DNA of 64,000 bases from Anoplolepis gracilipes. Its lineage: Eukaryota; Arthropoda; Insecta; Hymenoptera; Formicidae. The stretch's first letter is position 1; each line of letters starts with the position of its first letter. Under the pieces are notes generated by a model. That model did not search any database. It saw nothing but the letters and a program-made list of their open reading frames with translations, and had not been told where the DNA came from. Positions 12,851 to 27,400 of the stretch are shown here, piece after piece. Position numbers and translations under genes: made by a program. The stretch lies in NCBI RefSeq assembly GCF_047496725.1, contig NC_132976.1, forward strand, positions 6,246,001 to 6,310,000, in the 5' to 3' direction.

Positions 12851-15381
12851 GTAAGTCGACTAATTAAATAATGTTGTAATAATTTGAAACTTATATTGAT
12901 TTCAAGTATCAAGTGATACTCGGACAGAATTTTATTTTTCCAATCACAGACGTGATATAGAAAAAAGACTGTATAAACGCATAATATTTGAAAAGAATTT
13001 CTTAAAACAAAGAACTACAAAGACGTGTTATTTATGAAAATAAGACGTACACGATTAATCACATGAACAGCGTAAAATAAATAATTTCAATTCCATAATA
13101 ACAGTCGAACGAAAAGAAATTGATATACAGCTTCTTCTTCTTCTTAAAATAATCTCGACTAAGAACTAATAGTATATCACGGACGCGGGATTAGCTTACA
13201 TACCTCCCGTGAGTCTAGACGATAGGCAAGTGTCTAGTCTTTATCAGGCTTTAGAATTCGTGCTCGGTAGAGTAACGGGATTTAGATACAATGTGAAGAG
13301 ACGATTATCTGTTGCTATTCAAATATTTGGTTGTCTGGCTCCTGTGCACTCTCCCGGCTTATCATCGATATCTTCTCTCTCCCTCCCTCCCCCCCCCGCC
13401 CTCTCTCTTGCTACTTACTGAATTCTTTTGTAAAAATGTTCTCCGCCGCAGAACATTTACGATGAGTGCACAGGTAGTCCTTGAGCACGGTTATAAAAGA
13501 GATCTGGTTATCCTAAGTGTATACTACCTGAGACAGTCTCGAAATAGTGATGATCGAATGACGGTTGGACATAACGTGCATCAACACGTCTTTTAAAAGA
13601 TATGCCTGTTCACTACATAGAAAATTTCAAAATTCTAAGTGGAAAATAAGGCGCCAAATAATAAAAAACAGATTTTTCAATAATCAATAAAATTAATATA
13701 TAATTGATGTAATTATGTGTGATAAAAATTTAGTATCAAAATTATGTCTCTAATAGAATTTCATCTTAGAATAAAAAATTTTTTGGAAAAGAAAATATTA
13801 AACATTAAAAAACATTGATAATACCGAATGTTCATTAATCCCTTTACTTTCATGTTATTTTATTTTACTTTTACGCATTTCTTGTACTTATAATAACATA
13901 TTATTTTTTTGTGATTTCTTGCAATAACCATATAATATAAATGTTTTAAAATCTTGAATATAAAAGAACATATATTTCATTATATTATCAAATCAATTGT
14001 ACATTTAAAAAAAAAAGACAAAAATAAAATTAACGTCAAATCGAAATTGCCTAAAACATTTTCAAGTATATAGTCTTGAGTAACGATTGTGTCTATTTCA
14101 TTTTTTAATATTAATCCGTGGTAAACTTTAAATAAATCATGTACATTCAGCATCCATGTAAGTCTGCAAAAATAACTGCGAGTGTAAATTCGCGGAACGA
14201 TACATCGATCATCGAGCCTTCTTGCAACCAGACTGACGATCCTCATGCAAATTCCCATCTGTAGACGCAGAACGGCAGTTTTGCATTAAGTCCCTTACAC
14301 ACTCAGGTCCAGTTACATACGTACAGTATATCGCGCCGCCATTGGGTCGCGGCGCAATCTATCTGGATAGCTTTTTCTTTTCTTTTGTCCTTTTTTCGGT
14401 GCCTTCCTCCGTGGAACACCCGGTAGGTAACTAATAGCGGTGTAATCGCTCGTAATAGGTCCGGTCCTGCGGCCACGGTATGGGTTCTCGTAATTAACGA
14501 AGATGGTAGGGGAGGGGGAGTATGCAGAGAGAAGTAAAACAGGTAGAGTGTTGGTGGTATACGGTCAAGACTGGGGAGATGTATTCGCAAATGCAGTGTG
14601 AGACACATCATTTATGAGCGTGATGAAACTGCGACGAGACTAGGTTCTAACGAGCAAAATACACTTTCCTTTTGTTTATTTAACGAAATTCGAATCAACT
14701 TCACTATAAGCGCGCGAGATCTATAAAAATCTATAATAAGTATTATAAAAGAAAAACAAATGTTTGTTGATCTTTGTGATCGTAATTCAGAAATGATTAG
14801 TACATCAACTTCTTATTTGACTAAAGAATTAAATGAAAAAATAAAAAAGGCACGCGAAGAAATTTGATGTGAGTGATGGAATTATCGTTTTACTGTTCGT
14901 TAAAAAATAAACTAAAATTTATACATTTAAAAGTTTTGTAATTTAATATCGTATCTCGTGAATATATTTTTTATTTCTAATTATTTATCGATATACAACT
15001 TGTCTTCGTAATCATGTCTTCAATCATCCAGTATATTAATGTTTATTATGGATATACGTATATGTTTTCTTATACATGTATAATATCGACACCTATTTAT
15101 TTGTCGCCATAAAAGTTTTTTCCTTGCAGAAAATGTTCCAATAATTGACTGAATTGGTTTCTAATAATATTCGTGTCGCATCTATTAATTTATTTCTCAT
15201 TCATTGATACGCGCTTCCTGCCCGTGGAAAATTATCCAACGTATTCTGCCGTTCCGCAATATAAATTAATTGTCGCTTCTTCCGCGATTTCACCGTGTAA
15301 AGGTATTAATTTCACACTAATTGGATTTTATGGTCGCTTAGGTTTATTGACTAGTCCAACGAGAAAGCAAGGAACGAAAAA

Positions 15382-15414
<33 letters not shown>

Positions 15415-16317
15415 AAACCATGTTGTGGAGCATGATGCATATTCATTAGGCGCCTGAAGGGCACGCGTGCGATTCGAATCTATCGAAATACAATATATCG
15501 ACGAGCCAAGATGACGGTCTTAACTTGCTGCACAACGTGAATAAAAATTTATTTACCAATAAAAGACATATGTTCCCGCATAACAGTTGTGTACGTCCAA
15601 TTGGCCGTCAATAAACATTTCTCTTTTTTTTCCTGTATGTGTATATATATTTTCTTTTCGTCATTTATTTTTTAATCAGTAAAACATATCGGGCTAACTG
15701 CGTAGTGTCAGGTAGACTTTCTTCTGAACTTAGTTTTCGACTTCCATATAAATATTCCAGTAAATATTTATGATAAAAACATCCTTTGTTATATGCTTTT
15801 ATATACGCGAAATGTAAATAAATTAATCTTAAATTTTTTTTCAATCTCCATTTTGCTATTTTTTTTCTTGAAAGGAATCTCTCACAAACAGATTTTGTCT
15901 GTAATCGACCCGAGACGAACATGTAGTTCCGAACAAACTGTCGACGGCATGGAATGCCGTTTTCAAGTGCGATAACAGATAAGCGCACGCCTTTTTGTAC
16001 AAGCCGCGAGTGCGGGGATTGGCATTTGCGAGGGAGCGCGCGGATTACCAGATTCGTCCTGTTTATATGGCACTTAAAACCAGCTCGCCACGTAGGCTGG
16101 CGAGAGAGCGTGGCCACTTACCTTCACGGGTTTTTAAGATCTAATTTAGATTAGAGTATTGCGACTCGGGTCCGCGTTGCTACTGACGACGGTGGCGTCC
16201 AGTTCGACCGGACTAATCATTCGACCGCGAGCGGTTCCGCTAAACCAATCTCGGTGTCCCTGTTGATTTTAATTTTTTATCTCGGTTGTAAACTCTATAG
16301 AAGAGAGAGACATAAAA

Positions 16318-16355
<38 letters not shown>

Positions 16356-16673
16356 AAGAGAAAGGAAAGAGAGCGGAGCATGTTTAAACGACGAGATCCC
16401 GTCATCGTTTCGAATGTCCAGTTACAACTATAATTTTTTTCAGACGAATGACATGGCTAATTAATAACCTTGTAAATGTTAATATGTGTGATGTGTTATG
16501 TTGCGTTTATACTCTTGACGACCTTGCTTAATTTCAGCGAGGTTTTTACATCAACGTCGATACAATGGGCACAATTTTGCGATCAAATCGTGCGATGTTT
16601 ACACGAGATTCATTTTACTATTTGACTTTTTCAATATTACTTTTTCATTATAAATATATATATATATGTGTGT

Positions 16674-16705
<32 letters not shown>

Positions 16706-19700
16706 ATGCTAAATTATCTCAGTTTAATTACACAAAGCCAAATGCTAAAAAAAAACATTCGAACTAGTCATAACAAACTCTTTGATGATTCTCCACTTTT
16801 TAATTACTCGACCAACCGGGCGCTATTTCATCCTGAATTCGCTTCCAAAAGCTGACTCGGCGGAATCGCGCGCGGCCACCCCCGTCGTGCGTGTTCTCAA
16901 TCTATCTACATCGTGAATCCATAAAATTTATCGTCGGTTTGTGCGACGCGTTTCGAGGGATCCACCTGTTCAAAGGGCCGCGCGACGCGCTTCTCAGTAA
17001 ATCATTCCGAAGGATGCCTTTATATCCGCGGGGTGGGCCAGTGGTGAGTTTAATAAGGATGATTGTTTCCAGTGATCCATGGAACGAAACCAGTTCTACG
17101 GAGCGATCTCTTCTTCTCCCTTTCTCCTCCTATTTCTTGCATCCTCTCTTTTTCCTCTTCACCCTCTCTTCACCGTGATTCTAGCCATCTTCTGGCCCTG
17201 CCATTCGCTTGTGTCCCGCAACTTCTCCTGTCATTAATCGGCCGACGACGAGTCATGCTCCGATTAGATCGATTAGAAACGCTGCCGATCCGTTATTCGT
17301 TTCTCAACAAATAAGATTAGTGCCTTCCGGAGTTAATTAGTGGAAGCTGTTGCTACGTTGAATCTACGGAAGCGGTCCTGGATCTCTTGTCCGTCACGTT
17401 AATCAACGACGTAAACTCGATACCGCTTTCATTTCGTTTTCGATCGATCATTGGTTTATCATGAGAGAATAATATTTGGATTAATAATACATAGCTAGTT
17501 TTATGATAGAAATTTATGCGGTATTAAAAGTTGATAATATATAATTTTGTTTTATTAGCTAGTAATATATAGCATATTGTTATGTTTTTATTAAAATAAT
17601 ATGTTAATAAATAATTTCAACTTTTTCTCTTCTATCTAACTATTTTTACGTCTCTGTATAGAAGAGTATATTAAATACTTAACAGAGATTTATAATATTT
17701 TCTCAATCTAAATTTTTTTTACTATGATTTAATATGATTTAGTACAATTTCAAATTTTATTTAATTATATCAAATTTTAATTTGATATAATTGATTGACT
17801 TTAAAAAAAGAAACTCATACCTCAAATAGAATATAATAAATACTAAAAAAATATATCTTTATATAAAGCACATCGCGCTCGGTAAATGCACCAGATATTT
17901 CCGCTTGTTAGATAAATGTTTTAATTATATGCAATCTAAACAAACTTTTATCGATGATTCGAATTCATTCGCCTTGCCTTTTCAAATCCCGTTCGAAGCG
18001 CGACGAAAAAGATTGTTAAACTATCTCGAGGTCGTTTTTCCTCGTCCTTCCTCGACATCCTCCAAGACGGTGCGGCTCCGCTGTTGAGTAGGACGAAGGG
18101 CTTCCTCGCCTCGCGAAGTGCGAAGGAGAACGAAGAGTACAGGTTTGCCCAAGGTCCATCCCTCATCCGATTGGCGGTAGTGTGGCCAATCAGTAATTGG
18201 CTCGCCACGCCGTACGCGTATTAAGCGCGCATTACGCACGCATTACGCGGCCAGCTACCGGCATCTCTCTTTCGCCTCGCTCCTCACAAAGGTGGCGGTC
18301 GGTAATCCCGGCCGCGGATCCCGCGCGGGAATAATGCGAGCGGCAAAAGCCGCTTGTCACCCCTCGTCAGTGCGAATTACTTGTCCGGTCGGCGTGATTC
18401 GTTATTAAACATTATCGATACCGTGTGCTTCACGAACGGAGGCGTCTCCTTACGACGTGTAAGAAAGAGCGTCGCTTATTATCGAGGTTCAAATTTCGAC
18501 GGTGCGTCATCTTTTCGACATGTTACAGGTAATGATCACGTATACGTAAATCTGATTCGTGATATCCTGATCGTAAAAGTATATATTTTATGGATGCATC
18601 TCTTGTTATTTTTTGTATCTTTTTGATTTTCAAGACTTTTTTATGTTTCGCGGCATACACATTATTTCGTTGTATTCTCGTATATATTGTTGTCAAAAAT
18701 TTGGCATCTTTATAATTACGTAACAAAAACTCTTCTCTATTTATTTAATTATTACTTGTAATGTATTTTCTATATTTTACTATCTACTTAATATAAATAC
18801 AAATCTAAAGTGTATTTTATCTACATAAATCGCACATTAGTCATCTCTGTAATTATACTGCAAGAAATTATATAAGTATGTTTATTATTGCAGTGAGATA
18901 GCAATCGACTACTAATTAAAGCCAATTAAGATGACTGATTTTATTTAATCATATGTTGATATCACTATTTTGTAAGTAATTATAAAGTATTTTGTTATCA
19001 TATTTATTAAGAGATATATCCGCTTACGCAAATAAAGATATAACTATACAGAAATAAATGCAGTATATGATTTAACGCCGATATAAATTCTAAGACTTGT
19101 TTATTCAGCGCGACCGTAACAATGCACGTGAATTATAATATATATGCGCACAATATAACACCTTGTGTGTGTATAAGTTTTATAACTAACAGCTATTAAT
19201 TCTTCTTTGGTCACATGTGACTAATACATCAGCTATGCGTCATTATGATCTTTTATCCTCTTCGGAAATGCCGTGAACAATTACATAAATATTAACAAGT
19301 TTGAAATGAAAATTGTAAATTTAACATAAATCGTGCGAGCTATTATTAAAAAAAAGTGTTAAGCGAGCTATTATTTTAAAAAAGTATGTCATTTTTTTAA
19401 ATTATTGCGATTTTATTTATCAATCAAATTTCGTTAATAATTGTCAATATTTTGTCGACAAAATTTTATCTCTTTGTTTCAAACGGCCAAAAAACTACAA
19501 TAAGATCTTTACATCAAATTTAAATTACATAAAAACTTTTCGCCCTAGGGTGACAGATTTCGTGACTCAGATCATTCCGGATGTGTTATGACAAGACAAT
19601 TGCTGTTGTATTAATAACTTATTATGACAAAAGAATAATATCAGTGACTCGCTATAAATCCAGAAGAATAAATATAGAACTAGATACATCTCTCTAGTTT

Positions 19701-22700
19701 CGAGAAAAACGCGTGTAAGGCCCGTAGGATAATCGTCGATCACGCGAAATGATTGCATGTCATGATCTTAGTAATAATGAAAATTAATAAGATGTAAAGA
19801 AAAAAAAATATATTTCTTTAATTATGATCTCAATCTACGAATCGATTGAGCGATAATATATACCTGTAATTATTAGTATTATAATAATTAATAATAATTG
19901 TATTTCTATGCATTCAAAAGATGATTTCAATGTTTAATTTTTTTAATGTTTTTAAAATTATATTAATAATAAATACAATTTGCTATTGTTTTTTTTTAAT
20001 ATTTATAATTTATAATAATATAATTTAATGTATTTTGCTTTATGCTCTGAGATTTTCTTTCTTTAAAATACTCTAAAAAAAAATAAGACAAAATTAAAAT
20101 TGTCAATTTTTCTGTCAACTCTGCGCAAAGTTCTGCGAATTTTTGCAAATTTAACAGATTTCATGCCGCGCGCGTTAAACAATAATAATTGCGATTACGC
20201 CACAAGTGGGACAATCACGGCCGTCGCGGCGACTGACGACTGCTCCGACCTCCGGGGTTAATTAGATAATGTAATTGTGCGGTAATTACTTAAATTACCC
20301 GCGCGCCAAGCCTCTTGCTCACACCAACAATATCACACATACGCGAGCATTCTCCATCTCTCCTGTCTTGCTTGTTCACTCTTGTATCCTAGCCATATAT
20401 CTTTTTCTCTAACTCGAGACACAGCGTTTCTGCTGTGATAATCATTCTGCATTACGCATATTCACGTCGCGAGCCATATACGTAGCATAGTTGTTGCTTT
20501 ACATGGGCCGAGAAAGAATCGATTCTGAATTACATAAAAATAAGATATTATAATACATTAGGGATAAATAAAATTTATTAAAACAAAAGAAAATATGCAC
20601 AATTTTTCATTAGGGCAGTCACTCTAATGTCAGACATTAATAGCATGATATCTGTGAAAATGATTTTAGTAGGTTACCTATGTAACGGGACCAAAAATAT
20701 TTCTTTTATAAAATTTTATTAAATATTAAAGTTAATTAATACGATTATGTCAGAAATAATTTCTACGTAGAAATATAAAAATTTCTTGTGGATTATTTCT
20801 TGTTTATGCTTTACTTGTAAATAAAGTAGTACGAAAAATATATTCTCTGCGAAAGAAAAATAATTTATCTCCGTACGCATTAAAATGATTGCAATATCGT
20901 GATTAATCACTATCATTTCGTCATCGAATTAAATTTCAAACGCGTTAAACCCAAATGTTGTTGAAGCAAACGACGCGAATAAATAAGCGCGCAAACACGA
21001 TTAAACCTAAGTTAAGTAAATTATCTTCTTTCATCCGTGACTTCTGACGAAGCGCGGTTGCAGCGAAGGACTTCGTGCCGAGGCAGGAACAAATAAGAAC
21101 GACAGGATGCCGCGGCAGGAGTAGCAAAGGAAGAAGAGGTAGACCGAGAAAGAGAGATAGAGAACTCTAGACGAAGAAGATGACGAAGAAACTCGTCTTT
21201 AATCCACTTAGCGGCCTCTTTTGATGCTGCCCGTGGGTTTCGCGTTATACTACTGTGCGGTTGCGAAATGGCAAATCCATTCGCACCTCGCAATCCGATT
21301 GCTATAACTTTGCAACGTTGCACAGATCAGAACAGGAAGGACTTCCTTTCAACGGTCGCAATAGATTCTGAGAATAGTTTTTTTATTGCGAATTATTATT
21401 CACACAAAATAATCTATTCGCCAAATCTTAAAACCTCTGGTTCTTCGCGCGAAATTCGAGAAGCTCACATAACAAACCGTAGAACCGGATTCTAAAGAGA
21501 ACTATAATTATCGTGTTGATGCAATTAATCGACAATTAGTCACATTTTATTTTGCAATGCGTGTGAACGTAGCACCTGTGTTAATTGCAGCGCAGTTATT
21601 TGTTCCATAATACGAGATAAATGTATTTTGCATTCAAAGATATACAATAACGTATCGCATTAGTAGCGCTGTGTAACACATAAAATATTTATTTTTTAAT
21701 GTGTTTTTTACATAGATGTATATGTATATATATCTCTCTGTTTTATACATATAAATAGCAGTTGATAATAATTCCCTTTCTCTCTTTAAGAATATAATTA
21801 TAAATTATATTTTAAAAATTATTAATTTTATATTAATATTATTAATTAAATTATTAATTATTTATTCTTTCGAAGTGCGTAGTTTTACGATAGATTTTTT
21901 TTATGAATACAAAAAGTTGAAAAATTTCTCTTTACAAAAAGATCAAAACATTAATAACTTTGAGTTTTTATAAATTGAGAAAAACATACACATGTACACA
22001 TAAAATCTCTCTTACACTATATTTAATTTAAAGTAAAATTTGCGCCGATAAAATTTACAAATTAGAAAGATATTCTTTATTGAATTCTAGAGCAGCATGT
22101 ATACGTATGATAGAAATTTTAATCGAATTGATTTTTTAAAAGCAAATTGTATTGTACAATCGCTGTCTTATATTTCCATTAAGCGAATATACAACTAATC
22201 TTTATATACAGAAGCAACTCGTGATTTTTCCGAAGTTCGTGCATTTTCCATGGCAAGGACACATTGTGGACGAGGGAGTTAGGAGAGGGACATATAATAA
22301 CGATACGCGAATCGAGGGTAACCGAGAGTCTCGGTGAACGGCGGGTGTAATTAGGGACGTCCGTCTAACCGCGAAATTTCGTGATCTTATTAAATCCAGA
22401 AGGACGCCGGCGAGAACGCGCCTGGAGAGAGAAAAAGGGAAAGGATAAATTATTATTACTTGTAAGCCCCCAAGGTGCCTGAGCCTCGTCCGCCTCTTCG
22501 ATGGTGTGCGTTTCATTCGTGTTTGCGCAACCCATGCGTGTAATGCACATATCTAATAAAGATTATATCGTGCTCGAGTGATCAGAAAAGTGATGCAAAG
22601 ATTACAAGATAAATAATGCGTTTGAATTGCAGGAACAGCGATATAAGCCATTTTTCCTCATCCTCGGAGACATCACAATAAAATGTTAGAATGTCAAAGA

Positions 22701-24348
22701 ATCTTTATGATATAAAATCTTCAACTTTTTTTTTTATTTTTTATAGTTTTAACAATAAGGAAGAAAAAGATATAAAATTTTATGTTACTTTAAAAACAGT
22801 CGTACACGGAAGAGTTCGATGTAACGTTCGAACATTTACCTATATTTTTCGAATGGTATGTAACTATGGTCTTGTCCAACGGTATTCATTCCATATTTGT
22901 GAGTCAAGATAGACAACGGGCAGAGAAACTATGTATACGTAATTTTATCATACGCGGCGCGCGAGCCTGTTTTTCGTGAGAAGAAGCTGATAGGTGCGCG
23001 CGCTTTCATACTCGGCGTTTCATTGAAAACGAAGCCGAGCCGCCTGGTAGCAGGTACGAATTACCGTCTGCAACTATGTTCCCCAGAGTAGTCATTAGCG
23101 CACGACAACGGGTAATCAGAGAGTACCATGGCTATATACGAACGCGCGTCTTCTAGTTACGTTTCCTCCAATAAGCTCGAGTATGGGCCGTCAAAATGAT
23201 TTGACGACATGAATACGCTTTGCAATTACCGGCCGATACACGATGAAAGTCATTTTGGACGATTAATCAATGGCCAAACATCACTCGATTACATTTCGTT
23301 AATAATCACACTCACTGATTAAACTTTCGATAAACTCAGTTTGACGAGTTCTCAAATTACAATTTTTATATATACATAAAATTATTTATAATTTTACTTT
23401 TATATATATACATATAAAAGTAAAATTTCCACAATATTGATTAATAATTGTAAAATGACACAACTTTATAGTTATCAAATATAATATAGAATAAATGAAA
23501 TTCGGGAGGTTCCTCGTCCAAGAAACGAATCGGAAAAATGATGCAAAAACTTAAGAAGGATGCAATGAAATCAAGAGCGAACGATAATAAAATCGATGGG
23601 AGATGAATCAGCCGAATCCGTGGACCGCGAACTCACGCCGAAATCCCTGTAATTTCGGAAGCTACCGTCTGAAATGCACCTAAACACGAGATTCGGACGA
23701 TCGTACGCGGGAGCTTCTGTGCGTGGCGTAATCACGGAGATTTCCTCGCGATTTCGGAGAACATCTGGGCAATTTGCCTGCGAGATGAGAGACGCCCGGC
23801 GGGCTGTCTCACTATCCGATTCACTCTTTTATCTTTTTCTCTCTTTCTTTCTCTACTCGCCTCCGGACATATTCGTCGATTACATGATCATCACCATGTT
23901 CGATTCTTTTATCGCAACAACGATGAAAACCGGGAATATTTCCGGAATGAATAAACCTCCTCGACGCGCGGAATGTAAATTATCGACACTCGTCATGATT
24001 CGCGCCTACATTTCGCCTTGTAATGATTTCTTTACAGTTCGGGTTTACTTTATTTTGGAGAAAAAAATGTGTTCATACAATTTCCGGTGAAATCGCGTGA
24101 ATAACGACTTAAACAGGTTATTATTTTTATTGGAAATATAGGTATCCTGGGAGCAATCGGTTAATCTAGATAAATCAAATGAAAGAAATTCAATGATATT
24201 AAAGTCGATGACTATTAAGTTTCTTTTTCTTCTTAAAAATATTATACATAGTTGTAATACTATCTTATAATCTTACACCCTTTACATAATTTATTATGAT
24301 TATAATACTTAACGCACACATATATATATTTTTACAGTAAAGCAAAAA

Positions 24349-24421
<73 letters not shown>

Positions 24422-27400
24422 TCTGAGTATACTTGCATAACGTGACAAAATGTGACACTTTTTAATGCATACTTGTATGTATTTAATAATGTGATTTATA
24501 GTGAATTTAAATTATAGAAGTTTATATACGCTTATAAATCAAATTCTCTCTTTGAAACGCACTTTAGATGATAAGGGGAGTATTCTAAATGAGGCAAAAC
24601 ACATATATGCTCGCAGAAAAGTGTCGCGTAGTACGTGCAGACATCGTGTAATATGCGCCCGCGAGCGAAGGATGCGAAACTCGATCGAGTGGAAAGGAAA
24701 CGATTGGTATCATGTATGACAAGATCAACGTTATGTAAAATATCACGGGCTAATAATTATTTGCCATTACTGCTGCGCGAGTCCGGTCAATTAGTAGCGG
24801 ATAATCATATTCGTAATACCCGTCTGTTTGAGAGGAGGGAGGTGGGAGGAGGGGGGGGGGGACAACAGTCACCTACATAAAACGAGAATTCTATTTGACG
24901 CGGTAACTGTGGATTCTGATCGTCTCGTAATAGATATTAATAGCTCTCGTCACGACGGCTCGTGCAGGTAGCAATCGAACAGAAAATCATATATAATGTT
25001 GCGAGATACATAATGCAATTAATCCCCATCGTTATATGCAGTTAATCTGTCTTCGGATGCAAAACTAATTAAGGTAATGAACGCGCGCGTTTTTACGAGA
25101 CAGAGACCGGCTATTTCGCAGAACGGTTTCTGCGATTTTCTCACGGATATGATACGAGGTCAGACGGTAACCGCTATTCCCCAACGCTATTAAAAGACAA
25201 GTAAACGATTTTTTTCTTGAATTACATCGCGTTCTTAAGTAATAAATCGCGCATACTCAAGAGAGACAATAATTATAGTTGCAATTATACGCGGTTACTC
25301 AATTACTCCTGACCAAAAATTTAGATATACTTGATTATGTAAGATAAAAAAAAAAGCAATAGAGAAAAGTGTTAATTTCATCAATTTATTCAGTCTCTTA
25401 ACAGTATAGATACAAATATTGAAAATAAATAATGTATATAAAATAGTAATAATAAAATTAAAATAATAAATCTAGATGCAACTAAATCAGAGCAAAAAAA
25501 ATAAGAATTATATCATAAAATCATAGAAAACTTATCAATTTTATCAATAAGAATTTGTTATTATTTAGACATGTTAAATAAATAAAGAATATTTGAATTG
25601 ACTGAAAACTCGACTGTTAACTCGTGTTTATCGTAATAGCAGAATCGAATAACTCGCACACGCAAATAAGCCCGCGGCAACGCGCAGCCTTGATACCTTT
25701 TTTTTGTGTTAATGATTGTCTTCCTTTTTATTTTTAGGGAGGAGCTCGCTATGAAGATCGGCCTGACGGAGGCACGAATACAGGTCAGTAGAATCGTATT
25801 TTGTTTTGTGTAAAACGGAATAGTAAATAACGACGAGATAAATTCATTTCTGATGCGATGATTAAAACGCACAATTTTATTAGATCCCACAATATATAAA
25901 TATTTCGTGATCTTTAATTATTTCTTACAGTTACGGTTCAAGTAACAAAATATAAATGATAGAAAACTATTTTATAAAATGTGGAAAACCAAAAATAATT
26001 GAATCAAAAAGCTAAAATGGATAATATAAGTTTGTTCAAATTTAAAAAATATTGAAAACTCACTTTTCAAATAAATGAATAAATAAAACTTTATTGTCTT
26101 GTTAAAAGTAATATAAGCAAAAAATTAATTAATTATGTCTAATTATACGTAACCGACATATTATGGCATATAACTTGGATATTATTTTAATAATAAGTAA
26201 CTACGCGCGTCAAACTTGGTCGGTTGGAAAAATGAGGTAATAATTGGTGGTAATAATGTGGTTAGAGGCGTCTTCTTTGGCGCGAAGGTAAAAATAATGC
26301 GCGATCGCGCATCTCTTGCGTAACAACAATTATCTCGTATCCTCTGACATTTCGTTTAGATAATAGTTCCGAAGCCCGCGAACACGCGCTAAGAATTACT
26401 CAAGAATTACTTAAGTTCTTCGCGCGGTCACGTATCCCCAACTGTGTGTAATTTACCTTCCTATCTGTATGTCGAAACGCGATACTCTTTGTACAATATA
26501 AAAGTCGCCGACCATGAGTCTTTTAATTATTCAATCTCTTTCAAAGTGCTTATTATTACTAAAAAATTATTGGAAGCAATTATCCATTAGAACATTCAAA
26601 TTATTATTACTTATATTATTGCTAAAAAAATTATAGAGAAATATATTAAAGACAATTATCTACTTTATTGTAAAATTAACATAAGTTAAAAAAAAAGATT
26701 GTGCATATATAAACAGATAACTATTTATGGCAAGAACATGATTACGCATAATTGATTTTTGCTATCGCGGCTATTATCGACTCTAATTCTAAGTATTGAC
26801 GTCAATAATTATTGAATTATTAAATACAATTATTCATTATTAATATTAGTTGTTTATTTGTAAAAAAGAGGCCAGTAACAACAGAGAAATATAATATGTA
26901 AAAATAAGTTGCAATTGATAGTACTACAGATCTCGTTATCGGTAATAAATACCGGAGATTGTACTTTCTTGTACAACGCAACAGTGTACCGTATTTGAAT
27001 AATATCGTAAATTGATCATTAGAGACATTTCTGATTAATCAATATTAAAAAAACGTATATCACATATTTACAATTAAAGTATATCTAATAATGTTCACTC
27101 TTGTGTTCAAACAGCAATTATGTGATTCGAATACATTTAAATATTTGAATAACAATCATTAGATTAATTCTCAGTTTCCACTCGTTGTTATTGCACTTCA
27201 TTATTACTAATCGTTCAACGATCAAAGCATTTATTACAATGTTTCGTCTCTTGCGCGCACGCATACATGCAATTATGATCACATAAGAACTGAAAAGCTA
27301 TTAAAAAAATGAATCATTGCGATAAATGCCGCATAGAATGCAATTAAGATGTAAACAATCTATAACATGTTTTTAAAGTATAAACTAGTCATAATAAATA

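Larger units (their letters stand above)
12851..25737 (+). other. aristaless intron, 12.9 kb
   Basis: A large AT-rich intron inside the homeobox. It contains several microsatellites and CpG-richer blocks at about 16850-17430, 18000-18530, 20160-20520, 22240-22560 and 22930-23300, which are candidates for intronic enhancers. No coding exon or transposon was recognised. A palindrome at 23391-23427 has arms ATTTTACTTTTATAT and ATATAAAAGTAAAAT around a short AT loop. An intron this long in a short gene is typical of developmental regulators with internal control elements; that role is inferred. Confidence 0.85.

Noticed and set aside
15461..15490. GATTCGAATC resembling a tRNA T-arm
   Set aside because: No matching acceptor, D or anticodon arms around it.
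15665..16117. 150-codon minus-strand open frame
   Set aside because: No recognisable domain, mixed basic composition without structure, and inside an aristaless intron; judged a chance frame.
23674..24090. 138-codon + strand open frame with a hydrophobic stretch
   Set aside because: The hydrophobic part derives from a pyrimidine-rich run; no recognisable protein features.
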